From positions 1 through 41,103 of the IMG/VR virus record IMGVR_UViG_3300049440_000232: DNA of 41,103 nt. One strand, 5' to 3'. Below, piece by piece: positions 1 through 8,859 of this stretch; the first letter of the stretch is position 1; each line of letters opens with the position of its first letter. Position numbers and translations under genes: made by a program. Under the pieces are notes generated by a model. The model made no database searches, was not told the origin of the DNA, and was given only the letters and a program-made list of their open reading frames with translations. Origin of the DNA: a virus.

Positions 1-126
1 CAGCTCGGGGACGCCGGCGGGACTCCTCGGCGGCGCGGGCGGTCTGCTCACGACGCTCTCGAGCCAGGCCGGCCTGGGGCTCGCGGGGCTGGGGCTGCCC
101 GGCGCGATCCTGGGCGTCCTGGCCGG
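1..126. repeat. Terminal overlap, left copy (same as 40964-41089)
   Basis: These 126 bases are identical to 40964-41089 near the other end. They lie inside the tape-measure gene, and the reading frame is the same in both copies (codon starts at 2 and at 40965). This is the overlap an assembler leaves when it opens a circular or circularly permuted genome. It is not a packaging repeat placed between genes. Confidence 0.93.
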
Positions 127-355
127 CCTCGCCGGCACGCTCGGCGGGAACGGCCCGCAGCGCGTGACCGTCTCGGCCTACGAGACCACGGCCCTGCAGC
201 AGATGAAGGCCCTGACGGATCAGCTCGGGACGCTGGTGTCGGTGATCGTCACGAACGCCGAGGGCCAACCGCTCGACAATGTCGCCTATGGGTTGAATCG
301 CCTGACGCGGCGGGACGGCGTCCCGCGGTTCCCGCGCGGCGTGGGAGGGACCTGA
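2..355 (+). CDS. Tape measure protein, C-terminal part (continues from 39402-41089)
   Basis: The frame is open from the first full codon and stops with TGA at 353-355. Joined to the segment starting at 39402 (removing the duplicated 126 bases) it gives one protein of about 638 residues. This part holds a Gly/Ala/Leu-rich hydrophobic stretch (LGLAGLGLPGAILGVLAGLA) and then the tail of the protein. The stop overlaps the ATG of the next tail gene by one base. Tape measure proteins set tail length and are threaded through the tail tube. The short hydrophobic segment fits the membrane-active segment many of them carry. Confidence 0.85.
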   Translation, partial: SSGTPAGLLGGAGGLLTTLSSQAGLGLAGLGLPGAILGVLAGLAGTLGGNGPQRVTVSAYETTALQQMKALTDQLGTLVSVIVTNAEGQPLDNVAYGLNRLTRRDGVPRFPRGVGGT

Positions 356-1218
356 TGGGCCAGCCCGCCTTCCTGGTCGAGAACTTCTTCTCGCGGCGGC
401 AGTTCCCGAATCACGTCGGCGCCGGCCCGAACGGCGTCTTCGGCGATGAGGAGGCCCCGGGGGCCGAGTCCTTCCGGATCGCCACCGGGCGCCGCTGGTC
501 CGGGGATCGGTGGCAGCCGCTCACGGTGAACGCCCAGCACACCCTCACCGTGATCTGCGACCGGCTGCGGGGGGCGACGATGTGCGCGCTCGATCGCGGC
601 CACAACCTCGCCGGCAAGGAGGTGGCGCTCGAGGTCTCGCAGGACGGCGGCGCGACCTGGGAGACGGTCTTTGACCTCGTGCTCCCGACCGTCGTGGGCC
701 CGGGCGCCCTCGACGACGTCCTGGGATGCCGGACGGAGGAGGGCGCGTGGCTGATCCGCTTCCCGCAGACGTCGGCCCCGCGGTGGCGGCTCCGGATCCC
801 CGCGATGGGCGCCGGGCTCCTGCCGCAAGTGGTCGGGTTGTGGCTCGGGCAGGGCTGGGCGCCGCAGGACGGCCTGCGGTTCCCGGTCGCGGTCGATCAG
901 ACTGACTTCCTCGTGGACGAGATCGTCAGCGAAGCCGGGTGGCGGGGCCGGAACGCCCCGGGCCTCGTCCGCGCCGACACGCTGAACTTCAAGGCCGGCG
1001 CGAATGGCTTCTACGACTACGAGCTCGGGCGCCATCACGTCCAGTTGCTCTTCGGGTCGGGGAAGCCGATGTGGATCGTGCATGATGACGAGCAGACCCA
1101 CAATGCGGTCTTGGCGCTCCGGCCGGGGAACGCGAGCCTCGGCTTCCAGCGGACGGCGGACTGGTCCTATCCCCAGGCGGCGGTCGCCTGGGTGGAACAC
1201 GAACCGGTGCGGCCCTGA
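355..1218 (+). CDS. Distal tail-like protein
   Basis: This 287-residue protein starts one base inside the tape-measure stop. Its place directly after the tape measure and before the hub protein is the usual place of the distal tail (Dit) protein of siphoviruses, which forms the ring joining tube and tip. The N-terminus (QPAFLVENFFSRRQFPNHV) and the DGGATWETVFDL segment look like the beta-sandwich style of tail-tip proteins. No catalytic motif is seen. The role is inferred mainly from position. It could also be one of two paired tail-tip proteins, with the next gene. Confidence 0.6.
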   Translation: MGQPAFLVENFFSRRQFPNHVGAGPNGVFGDEEAPGAESFRIATGRRWSGDRWQPLTVNAQHTLTVICDRLRGATMCALDRGHNLAGKEVALEVSQDGGATWETVFDLVLPTVVGPGALDDVLGCRTEEGAWLIRFPQTSAPRWRLRIPAMGAGLLPQVVGLWLGQGWAPQDGLRFPVAVDQTDFLVDEIVSEAGWRGRNAPGLVRADTLNFKAGANGFYDYELGRHHVQLLFGSGKPMWIVHDDEQTHNAVLALRPGNASLGFQRTADWSYPQAAVAWVEHEPVRP

Positions 1219-2540
1219 TGCCCACGCCCCAGCCGAAAGACATTCTATTCCGGGTCGGCGGCCTGACGCTCGAGCGCTATGGGGTGGCGACCTGGCGGCG
1301 CGCGCCGATCAGTCGCGGCGGCGAGGAAGGGATCGAGGGGTTCACGCGGGCCGATGGCGGGACGCCCGTGGCGACGGCGCTCGGCCGGGACGGCCTCTAT
1401 CACCTCGTCGCCCAGAACGTCCTGCGCCGGGAATACCTGCCGAACATCGACGTCGGCGATGGGCTCGGGCCGCGGACGCGGGCGACGCTCCTGCTCGAGG
1501 GCGCGCGGAAGAACCTGCTCCTCCAGAGCCAGAATTTCGGCGCGACCTGGGTGCCGGCCAACGGCGCGACGCGGGTCGCCGCAAACGCCAGCTGTGGGGT
1601 GCTGGTCCTCGACCTGGTCCAGGACACGTCCGCCGTCCAGAGTCAGTATTACCAGCAGGCGGTCGCCTTCACCGGCGACGGCACGAAGGGCATCCTCTTT
1701 CACGTCAAGCGAGACACCGCGGCGATCTCCACCTTCGACCTCTTTGACGCGACCGCCCTGCTGCGCCGGTTCAAGATCGACATCACCTGGAATGCGGACG
1801 GCACCATTCAGGCGACGGCGGTATCCGCCGGGGCTCTGTTTGACGTCACGGCGCTTGCCGGCGGGATCTATCGTGTGCGGGCGCAGGGGCTCGGCGTCGT
1901 GGCGGCAAATGTCAATGAGGCCCGGTGCTTCGGGGCGCAAGATGCCGGGGCGGCGATCGTCGGCAACACGAACTGGGGCGGCATCCAGGCCGAGGATGGG
2001 GCGTTCCCCTCGAGCTATATCCTCACCGGCGCCGCGACCGTGCCGCGCGCGCAGGACGCGCTGACGGTCCCCCTCGGGTTCGGCGTGCGGGCGCCCCTGA
2101 CCGTGCTCTTCCGGCTCGTGACGCCCCTCTACCTGAACACGGGCGGCCCGGGCGTGGGCATCCCCGGCCTCGTCACGATCGCGGGAGCGCCCCCGAACCT
2201 CCGGATCTGGCTTCCCACGGCGGGCGGCACGGTCCGGGCCGGCCTCCAGGACACCGTGGGCGGCGATGTGCAGCAGGGCACCCCCAGTGTCGTGGCGCCG
2301 CTCGTCCAGGGAATCGTGCAGCTCCTCCCGACCGCCGGCGGCCTCGCCGTGGCCGTCGATGCCGGCGCCGGCCTCTCGGCGCTCTCGGCGACGATTCCCA
2401 CGTTCCAGAAGTGGCATGACCAGGTGCTCCATGTGGGGGACCTGAGTGGGGGCGTTGGCTCGAGCGCTTATTGCGACCTCCTCGACGTCGTGGGCTTCGA
2501 CGGCGCGTTCTCGCGGGCTGACTGCTTGGCGGTCCCGTGA
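1218..2540 (+). CDS. Tail structural protein, likely tip or fibre component
   Basis: The 440-residue product starts at an ATG that overlaps the previous TGA. Residues around 95-115 (LLLEGARKNLLLQSQNF) and around 260-275 (AEDGAFPSSYILTGAAT) match a layout common in phage tail and fibre proteins, where an 'EGARTNLL..S..F..W' segment is followed by a beta-sandwich and a 'E.GAFATSYIPT' segment. The C-terminal third resembles a lectin-like beta-sandwich. It is probably part of the tail tip or a receptor-binding structure. The family assignment is by recalled motif only. Confidence 0.6.
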   Translation: MPTPQPKDILFRVGGLTLERYGVATWRRAPISRGGEEGIEGFTRADGGTPVATALGRDGLYHLVAQNVLRREYLPNIDVGDGLGPRTRATLLLEGARKNLLLQSQNFGATWVPANGATRVAANASCGVLVLDLVQDTSAVQSQYYQQAVAFTGDGTKGILFHVKRDTAAISTFDLFDATALLRRFKIDITWNADGTIQATAVSAGALFDVTALAGGIYRVRAQGLGVVAANVNEARCFGAQDAGAAIVGNTNWGGIQAEDGAFPSSYILTGAATVPRAQDALTVPLGFGVRAPLTVLFRLVTPLYLNTGGPGVGIPGLVTIAGAPPNLRIWLPTAGGTVRAGLQDTVGGDVQQGTPSVVAPLVQGIVQLLPTAGGLAVAVDAGAGLSALSATIPTFQKWHDQVLHVGDLSGGVGSSAYCDLLDVVGFDGAFSRADCLAVP

Positions 2541-5500
2541 GGCCCTACAGCCCCGCGCTCCTCGAGCGCCTCGCGGTCATCGACGCCACCGCGCGGCCGG
2601 TGATTGAGGCGGTGGCCCTGGTCGAGACGCCGGCGGGGTTGCCGCAGCAGGACAGTCGCTTCCGGCCCGACCAGTGGGCGCTCGCCGACTCGGTCGCGGG
2701 CCTCGCGATCGACGCCTTCGGCGGCGTGTCGCTCCTCGATACGACGATCACCCTGATCCAGAACCTCCTGTCGAACGTGGGGATCTCGGATCTGGACGGC
2801 CCTGTGACCGTCCAGGCGGCGTCGCCCTTCTTCGCGGCGCTCGTGTCGTGGGATGCGAACACCTACCGGAACCCCCAGATCGACCGGGTCACCCTGAACC
2901 TGCATCCCCAGTTCAACCCGGCGAACGCCAAGACCGTCGCCGTGTGGCACTGCCAGCTGTACGGCATCACCGATCTCTCGGCGCTCATCGCCGGCACGAA
3001 CCTCCAGCGGGTCAAGGACCTCGTGCCCCTCGCGCCGCCGATCGACGTCCCGGCGATCGGCAATGCCCAGGGCGACGTCGTCTTCTCCTGGGTCGGGCAG
3101 GCGGTGCGTCCGCGGCCCCGGACCGTGGCCAGTGCCTTCTTCGACATGCCGACCGTCTGCCTGGTCTGGGCGACGCAGGCGGATGGGACGCCGGCGACGA
3201 ACGTCGCCTGGATGGCCGACACCACGCACACGATCGTGAACGCCGGCCTGACGACGCTCCAGGGCATCCAGCTCTTCAACGGCGGCGACGGCCTCCTGCT
3301 CGATCAGCTCACCGTCGAGCCGGTGCCGCGGCTCACCTTCGACATGGGCAGCTTCGTCGCCGCGAAGGTCCAGTTCTCGGGCGGCGGGAATCAATTCACG
3401 CTCCCTCAGGTCCCGACCCAGACGGTCGAGTTCCAGTGCGAGGCCGACGTCCCCACGGGGGCGAGCTGCGTCTTCGAGGTCCTCAAGGACGGCGGGGTCG
3501 CCGCGAATGACCCGGACTGGCTCGCGATCACGGACGGGATGACGACGGACGATCCGAGTCTCGGGGGGCACGTCTCGAAGCGCGCGACCTACCAGCTACG
3601 GGCCCGGCTCCTCCCCTCGGCCGCCGGCGATGCGACCCCGATCGTCCGGGCCTTGGGCGTCCGCGAGGTCACGATCACCGACGCCTCGAGCGTGGCCCGG
3701 ATCACGAACGTCCGCTGGGCCGTGGATCCGCCGACCCTCAAGGCCGAGATCCCCCAGGCGACGCTCGTCGCCCTCCGGGACGGGGATCGCGACTTCCAGG
3801 ACCTCGTCACGACCATCCTCTCCCTCAACGACCTGGGGAACCTCCTGATCCGGACCTGGGTGGGCGACCAGGCGCTCCCGCGGTCCCAGTGGATCCACAT
3901 TGACGACTTCCTGATCGACGACACGGCGCCGGGGGGCGCCACGATCAGCCTGACCCTCCTCTCCGTGCTCACGCTCCTGCGCGGGGCCGTGCCCCAATAC
4001 GCGCCGGCGACGCTCGCGCCCCCGACGGCCGACCTGGCGAACCCCGGCGGCTTTACCAACGAGAGCGGGGGCGCGGCGCTCTTCAGCCATGTCAACGAGA
4101 CGATCCCCGACGACACGACCTACCTCCAGTCGGTCCTGCATCCGGCCGCCACCGAGTGCGAGCTGGCCGTCCAGGCGATCGCGGATCCGCACCTCTCGAC
4201 CTGCCATGAGATCGACATTCGCTACGGGAAGGACGTGGCCGGCGGCGACTTCATCGACATCACGGTCCAGCTCCGCCAGGGCCTGACGGTCATCGCGGCG
4301 AAGCTCTTTCAGAACGTGCCGGCGGGGTTCACGCTCGGGACGCTGGCCCTCTCGGCCGCCCAGGCGGACACGATCACCGACTACACGAACCTCCGGCTGC
4401 ATTTCATCATCAACGTCAACGGCGGGGGGGGCGGCGGCCGCCGGGGGCGCGTGTCCTATGCCCTCTTCCAGATCACGGCCCGGCGCACGCCCGTCGTCTA
4501 CAACAACCAGTCGCTCGCGGCCGTCGCCCAGGACCTGATCCAGAACGAGATCGAGCTCCCGGCGCGCTATCAGGGCGCGGGCGTCGCGGACACCACCACG
4601 CTGGTCTCGAAAGCGATCACCGATTCGGACGCCAAGGCCGAGCTCGACGCCATCGCGTTCGCCGCCGGCGTGGCCTACATCAGCTCCCAGGGCCGCGTGA
4701 AGGCCGTCGACTTCATGGGGGGCGCCTGGAGCTCGGATCCGACCCCGACCTGGACCTTGAACCCCAGCGCGGTCGTGGCGGTCATCCCGTCCGAGGAGAT
4801 CCAACCCCTGGATGTGACGCCCGGCTACCGCCAGCGGGTGCCGCAGTATTTCGCGAAGTGGGGCTGGGACCCCGTCGCCGGGAAATACGCGGCGGAGGTT
4901 CGCGGCTTCAACGCCGGCGCCCTGGCGGCCCTCGGCGCCGCGACCCTCGATCCGCCCGTCGAGCTGGACGACATCGTCGCGCAGTACCTGCAGACGGCGC
5001 CCCAGGCCCAGGCGATCGCCCAGCGCCAGGTGCAGACGCTGGGCGCTGGCATGATCCTCCTGCGGTTCCGGACGACGTATCCCCGCCCCTGGCTCGAGCT
5101 GGGCGACGTGATCGCGATCCAGACGGACCGCTTTGTCGCGAAGGATCCGAACACGGCGCGCAGCTTGAAGGGCCAGCTGTGGGTGATCGGGAAGGTGCAG
5201 GAGATCGGGGACTTCCTGCACCGGGAGTTCGCGATCTGGGTGCGGTCCTACGCCGACCTCTTGGCCGCCTCCGAGGCGGCGAACCGCCTGGGCTTCAGTG
5301 CCCCGCTCGTCGGCACGGTGACCGGGACGATCGACGGGTCGGGGAATGTGAACGTCGCGATCGGGACGACGGCCGCCGAGAGCGTCCGGGTCGCCGCGTC
5401 GACGGCCGGCGTCCCGGCCCGGGCGACGATCGAGGCGGCGGCGCCCGTGGCCGTCGCGGCCGATGGGACGGTCACGATCGCCGCGGTGTTCAGTCCCCTG

Positions 5501-7555
5501 CTCGCGGGCCAGACCTGTTACATCGGCGTGCTCGCGTTCGAGAACGCGGACGGCTCGGGCGCCGAATCGAGCGCGATCGGCCTCGCGACGGTGGCCTCCC
5601 CCGTCACGCCCGTCAACGGGCTCCTCGCGGTCCGCCCCTCCTGGAAGGCGAACCACCTGATCGTGAACGTCGAGGGCGGCCCGGGGACCGCGTCCTTCAA
5701 GATCGCGACCTCGACGGTGAGCTATCCCCTGGCGGGGACCGGCACCGTCACGAACGGGCAGAACGGGGACATCGACGTCGGCGCCTTCACTTACGGCCAG
5801 ACGGTCTTTGTCACCGTCACCCCCTATTCGGCCGCGGGCGGCGGCGGCTCGGCCGGGTCGGCCCTCGGCGCCCAGTCGACCTTGAGCTATGGCGATGGCG
5901 TGTTCGACCTGGGCGGCGGCCACGTGCTCCGGAGCTCGAGCTTCGATGATGGGAAGTTCGCCGTCCAGGCGGCGGATAGTGCCGGGGCGCAGGCGGCGCG
6001 CGCGGTCCAGATCCAGGGCCAGCTCCGGACCCTGGCGCAGATGCTCACGGAGCTCGTGCCGAACGCCGAGTTCGACATCTGGGAATCCACGAGCCAACCC
6101 CACGCGTGGACGGTCGATACGACGGCGGGGGCGGTCTGCGCCCGGGAGAGCGCGGCCCCCTTCTCCGGGGACTACGCCCTCAAGTACTCGAACCCCGACA
6201 ATGCCTCGAACGCCGGCTGGCATGGCGTCGCGACGAACGACCTGAACAAGGGGGCCTTCTGCGTGCCGCTCCGCGCCGGCCTCACCTACCGCATGAAGAT
6301 CGCGGCCAAGGCGAGCCGGGTCGTCGGCGGCCAGGAGTACCGCGTCGTCGTCAGCTTCAACGCCGCCGAGACGCTCCAGCAGGTCCAGACGTTCCCGCTG
6401 GCCGTCGCGAACGCCTGGCAGGTCGACTCCTTCATCCTCAACGTCCCCTCGGCCGCGGAGGCCAACAGCAAGGTCTACGTCCAGCTCAACCGGAACGGCG
6501 ATGCGACGGCCACGGACTTCTGGATCGACTCGCTCCGCCTGGTCGAGGACACCCCGAGCATCGCCGACCTGGTCGCCGCGGCCTCGGTCGCCGGCACCAA
6601 CATCGTCCAGAACCCGGGCTTCGAGGCGGGCGTCGCCTACTGGCGCCAGGTGGCCGGCGGCTCGCTCGATAGCACGGCCGCCACGCCGATCGCAGGGGCC
6701 CGGAGCGGCGTGATCGTCGCGGTCGCGAGCACGCTCGCGCGGATCCAGCAGTGCGATCGCGCCTCAGATCTCTCGGGGGGCCAGAACCCCTCCGGGGGCG
6801 CGCCGCTCTACGTCGCCGTGACCGGGGGCGATGAGGTCTTCGGCTCGCTCCAAGTGACTGCCGGGACCCTCGACGCCACCGCCGTGCTCAACTACAGCGT
6901 CGAGGAGTACGACGCGACGAAAGCCCTGATCCAGCGCACGGTGCTCGCGACGCGCGGCGGCATCGCCGCGCCCGTGACGATGGCCGGCGGGATGACCCTC
7001 CAAGCCACGACCGCCTACATCGTCGTGGTGTTCGAGGTCACGCCGAGCGCCGGCGGCGGCGGGATCACCTATCGGTGGGATGGCGTGACCCTCTATCGGG
7101 TCTCGCCGCCCAAGCGCCGGGTCAAGGCCCTCCTCAATGCGGCGCAGGCGCTCGTCAACAACACGCTGACGAAGCTGGCCTGGAACGGCGCCGATGAGTT
7201 CGACGTGGGGGCGATGCACGACCCGACGGGGGCGGCCCAGGCGAACACCGAGCTCATCGCGCCGGTCGCCGTCGTCGGCTATGGCGCCCTGCATCTCCAC
7301 GCCCAGGTCCAGTTCGCCGCCAACGCGGTCGGCATCCGGAAAGTCCAGATCAAGAAGAACAACGCGACCATCATCGCCGAGTCGGAATGCGCGGCCGTCA
7401 ACGGCGACGTCACGACGATCGACTGTTCCGTGGTCGTCCACCACCCGGCCGCGGGCGATTTCTACGAGGTGCTCGTGCTCCAGACGAGCGGCGGCAACCT
7501 CAACGCGACCAGCGGCCCCGGGACGTCCTTCTTCGAGGCACATCAGCTCGTCTAA
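2537..7555 (+). CDS. Tail hub/tip protein with carbohydrate-binding-like C-terminus
   Basis: This is the largest gene, 1,672 residues, starting with GTG in a GTGA overlap. By size and place it is the central tail hub or tip protein (equivalent to lambda J or Tal). Residues about 390-480 and 650-800 look like the structural hub domains that tail proteins share. Residues about 910-1110 look like two fibronectin type III modules. Residues about 1170-1480 contain two jelly-roll-like modules, beginning VPNAEFDIW and VQNPGFEAG, that resemble CBM4/9 carbohydrate-binding domains. These ends probably touch the host surface. No peptidase or lysozyme motif was found in it. Confidence 0.75.
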   Translation: MRPYSPALLERLAVIDATARPVIEAVALVETPAGLPQQDSRFRPDQWALADSVAGLAIDAFGGVSLLDTTITLIQNLLSNVGISDLDGPVTVQAASPFFAALVSWDANTYRNPQIDRVTLNLHPQFNPANAKTVAVWHCQLYGITDLSALIAGTNLQRVKDLVPLAPPIDVPAIGNAQGDVVFSWVGQAVRPRPRTVASAFFDMPTVCLVWATQADGTPATNVAWMADTTHTIVNAGLTTLQGIQLFNGGDGLLLDQLTVEPVPRLTFDMGSFVAAKVQFSGGGNQFTLPQVPTQTVEFQCEADVPTGASCVFEVLKDGGVAANDPDWLAITDGMTTDDPSLGGHVSKRATYQLRARLLPSAAGDATPIVRALGVREVTITDASSVARITNVRWAVDPPTLKAEIPQATLVALRDGDRDFQDLVTTILSLNDLGNLLIRTWVGDQALPRSQWIHIDDFLIDDTAPGGATISLTLLSVLTLLRGAVPQYAPATLAPPTADLANPGGFTNESGGAALFSHVNETIPDDTTYLQSVLHPAATECELAVQAIADPHLSTCHEIDIRYGKDVAGGDFIDITVQLRQGLTVIAAKLFQNVPAGFTLGTLALSAAQADTITDYTNLRLHFIINVNGGGGGGRRGRVSYALFQITARRTPVVYNNQSLAAVAQDLIQNEIELPARYQGAGVADTTTLVSKAITDSDAKAELDAIAFAAGVAYISSQGRVKAVDFMGGAWSSDPTPTWTLNPSAVVAVIPSEEIQPLDVTPGYRQRVPQYFAKWGWDPVAGKYAAEVRGFNAGALAALGAATLDPPVELDDIVAQYLQTAPQAQAIAQRQVQTLGAGMILLRFRTTYPRPWLELGDVIAIQTDRFVAKDPNTARSLKGQLWVIGKVQEIGDFLHREFAIWVRSYADLLAASEAANRLGFSAPLVGTVTGTIDGSGNVNVAIGTTAAESVRVAASTAGVPARATIEAAAPVAVAADGTVTIAAVFSPLLAGQTCYIGVLAFENADGSGAESSAIGLATVASPVTPVNGLLAVRPSWKANHLIVNVEGGPGTASFKIATSTVSYPLAGTGTVTNGQNGDIDVGAFTYGQTVFVTVTPYSAAGGGGSAGSALGAQSTLSYGDGVFDLGGGHVLRSSSFDDGKFAVQAADSAGAQAARAVQIQGQLRTLAQMLTELVPNAEFDIWESTSQPHAWTVDTTAGAVCARESAAPFSGDYALKYSNPDNASNAGWHGVATNDLNKGAFCVPLRAGLTYRMKIAAKASRVVGGQEYRVVVSFNAAETLQQVQTFPLAVANAWQVDSFILNVPSAAEANSKVYVQLNRNGDATATDFWIDSLRLVEDTPSIADLVAAASVAGTNIVQNPGFEAGVAYWRQVAGGSLDSTAATPIAGARSGVIVAVASTLARIQQCDRASDLSGGQNPSGGAPLYVAVTGGDEVFGSLQVTAGTLDATAVLNYSVEEYDATKALIQRTVLATRGGIAAPVTMAGGMTLQATTAYIVVVFEVTPSAGGGGITYRWDGVTLYRVSPPKRRVKALLNAAQALVNNTLTKLAWNGADEFDVGAMHDPTGAAQANTELIAPVAVVGYGALHLHAQVQFAANAVGIRKVQIKKNNATIIAESECAAVNGDVTTIDCSVVVHHPAAGDFYEVLVLQTSGGNLNATSGPGTSFFEAHQLV

Positions 7556-7578
7556 CCCGTGTCCCAGGAGACCCTTCG

Positions 7579-7902
7579 ATGACGTCCGTGACCCAGTATC
7601 TCGCGACCCGCGCCCAGGCGCCGGCGGTGGCGCCCATCCACGAGGCGGCGCTGGCGGCGCTCGCCCGGCTCCGGCAAGCCGCCCAGGACGCCGATGCGCT
7701 CGCCGCGCACGCCGATGCGCACCAGGCGGCCGCGGCGGATCGCGCCGCGTTCGGGGCCCTGGCCGAGGTGACGCAGCTGTCGAATCGGCTCTCCCAGGAG
7801 CTCTGGGGCGCGTACGAGCGGGTGCGGACGAGCTGCGAGGTGACGCTGCATCTGACGGAAGCCGAAGGGCGTCTCCAACCGCCGGCCGACGGCGGGTCGT
7901 GA
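7579..7902 (+). CDS. Small Ala-rich helical protein, unknown function
   Basis: The 107-residue product is almost entirely alpha-helical, with heptad-like Ala/Leu spacing (ALAALARLRQAAQDADALAA). The ATG at 7579 has a CAGGAG ribosome-binding site at 7565-7570. It opens the membrane/lysis cluster and overlaps the next gene by four bases. It has no signal peptide or cysteine. The short coiled coil could be a tail accessory or a partner of the membrane protein that follows. The function is not recognised. Confidence 0.6.
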   Translation: MTSVTQYLATRAQAPAVAPIHEAALAALARLRQAAQDADALAAHADAHQAAAADRAAFGALAEVTQLSNRLSQELWGAYERVRTSCEVTLHLTEAEGRLQPPADGGS

Positions 7903-8273
7903 CGGACCCGGGCTCGAGCTTCTGGGGCGCGCTCGGGATCGGCCCGGGCCTGACGGCGCTCTTGACGCTGATCGCCGTCACGGCGCTCGCGAGCGTGAAG
8001 CTCTGGCGGGAGCTCACCCACGACCGGCGTCACGAGCGCGACCCCCGTGAGCATCCTAGCCCGAAGGGCCTGGAGACGATCCCGACCGCGATCGCGATCG
8101 AAGTGCGGAACGCCCTGTCGACCCACCTCCTCCAGCTCGAGATCCTCCTCCGCGAATGGAGCGACCGCCAGCGCATCGAGGCCGAGCAGTGGCGCCGCGA
8201 GCTCCGGGGCGATCTCGACGAGTCCGTCGAACGGATCGAGAAGGCCGTGCGCCGGCTGCGGGAGCCCGTCTGA
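7899..8273 (+). CDS. Single-span membrane protein with cytoplasmic coiled coil
   Basis: GTG start in a GTGA overlap, 124 residues. Residues about 5-32 form one hydrophobic span (LGIGPGLTALLTLIAVTALA), followed by a charged helical region rich in Arg and Glu (LREWSDRQRIEAEQWRREL). The layout is like small phage membrane proteins found near lysis genes. A holin-accessory or inner-membrane spanin role is possible but not shown. It is directly coupled to the receiver-domain gene. Confidence 0.6.
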   Translation: MTDPGSSFWGALGIGPGLTALLTLIAVTALASVKLWRELTHDRRHERDPREHPSPKGLETIPTAIAIEVRNALSTHLLQLEILLREWSDRQRIEAEQWRRELRGDLDESVERIEKAVRRLREPV

Positions 8274-8611
8274 CCCGGATCCTCGTGGTCGAGGACGATG
8301 CCCTGCTCCGCCGGCTCCTCGCGACCGTGCTCGAGCGCGAAGGCTACCAGGTCACGGACGTCGGGACCGTCGCGCTGGCCGTGGCCCAACCGGGGCCCTG
8401 GGATCTCCTGCTCCTCGATCGGCGTCTCTCGAACGGCGATGGGCGCCGGGTCGCCGAAGAGTTCCAAGGGACGCCGACCCTCTACGTCTCGGCCTATCCG
8501 GATCCGGAGGCAGCCGCGGCCGGCAACTACCTCCAGAAGCCGTTCCTGCCGGAGCACTTCATCAAGAAGGTCCGCTCAATGCTGCCTCCCGCGCGCGAGG
8601 AGCTGCCATGA
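8270..8611 (+). CDS. Stand-alone response-regulator receiver domain
   Basis: The 113-residue product is a full CheY-like receiver with nothing after it. Counted from the CTG at 8270, the acidic pair is D9/D10 (VVEDD), the phospho-acceptor is D50 (LLLLDRRL), the switch Ser is S74 (LYVSAY) and the lysine is K90 (LQKPF). All four positions needed for phosphorylation are present. The only start that gives a normal receiver N-terminus is CTG in a CTGA overlap with the previous gene. An upstream ATG at 8156 would add 38 residues that are antisense-like in composition. There is no output domain, so it would act by protein contact or as a phosphate sink for a host kinase. Confidence 0.8.
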   Translation: MTRILVVEDDALLRRLLATVLEREGYQVTDVGTVALAVAQPGPWDLLLLDRRLSNGDGRRVAEEFQGTPTLYVSAYPDPEAAAAGNYLQKPFLPEHFIKKVRSMLPPAREELP

Positions 8612-8859
8612 AGTGGTCGTGGATCAGCGAGATGCCCACGACCCAGGTGCGGTTCGCGGCCTCGGTGGTCGCGACGCTCTGCGTGGTCGGCAAATACGTC
8701 CTCTCGTCCACCTGGGTCCCGGATCCCGGTGTGCTGCTTTTCCTGGGCGGCTGGCTCGGCATCGACACGACGCACTTCTATCTCAAGCGCCGGACGACGT
8801 TCGCCCCCGACGGGACGAAGACGACCGAGTCGGCCGCGGCGCCGGGGGCGACGCCGTGA
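8608..8859 (+). CDS. Small membrane protein, holin candidate
   Basis: This 83-residue protein has two likely transmembrane segments (about 17-34 and 40-56) and a charged C-terminal tail (YLKRRTT), placed immediately before the muramidase gene. Size, topology and place fit a class II holin, which would form the inner-membrane pore that triggers lysis. The ATG lies in an ATGA overlap with the receiver gene. Other small membrane proteins in the cluster are also holin candidates. Confidence 0.6.
   Translation: MKWSWISEMPTTQVRFAASVVATLCVVGKYVLSSTWVPDPGVLLFLGGWLGIDTTHFYLKRRTTFAPDGTKTTESAAAPGATP

Noticed and set aside
1-126. Direct terminal repeat used for packaging
   Set aside because: The repeat lies in the middle of one gene, its length is typical of assembler overlap and a G-run artefact follows the right copy.
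3596-6223. 875-codon open frame on the minus strand opposite the tail hub gene
   Set aside because: It is the antisense frame of a G+C-rich gene, with Arg/Gly/Asp/Pro-rich composition, no domain and no ribosome-binding site. The plus-strand frame has domains and coupled neighbours.
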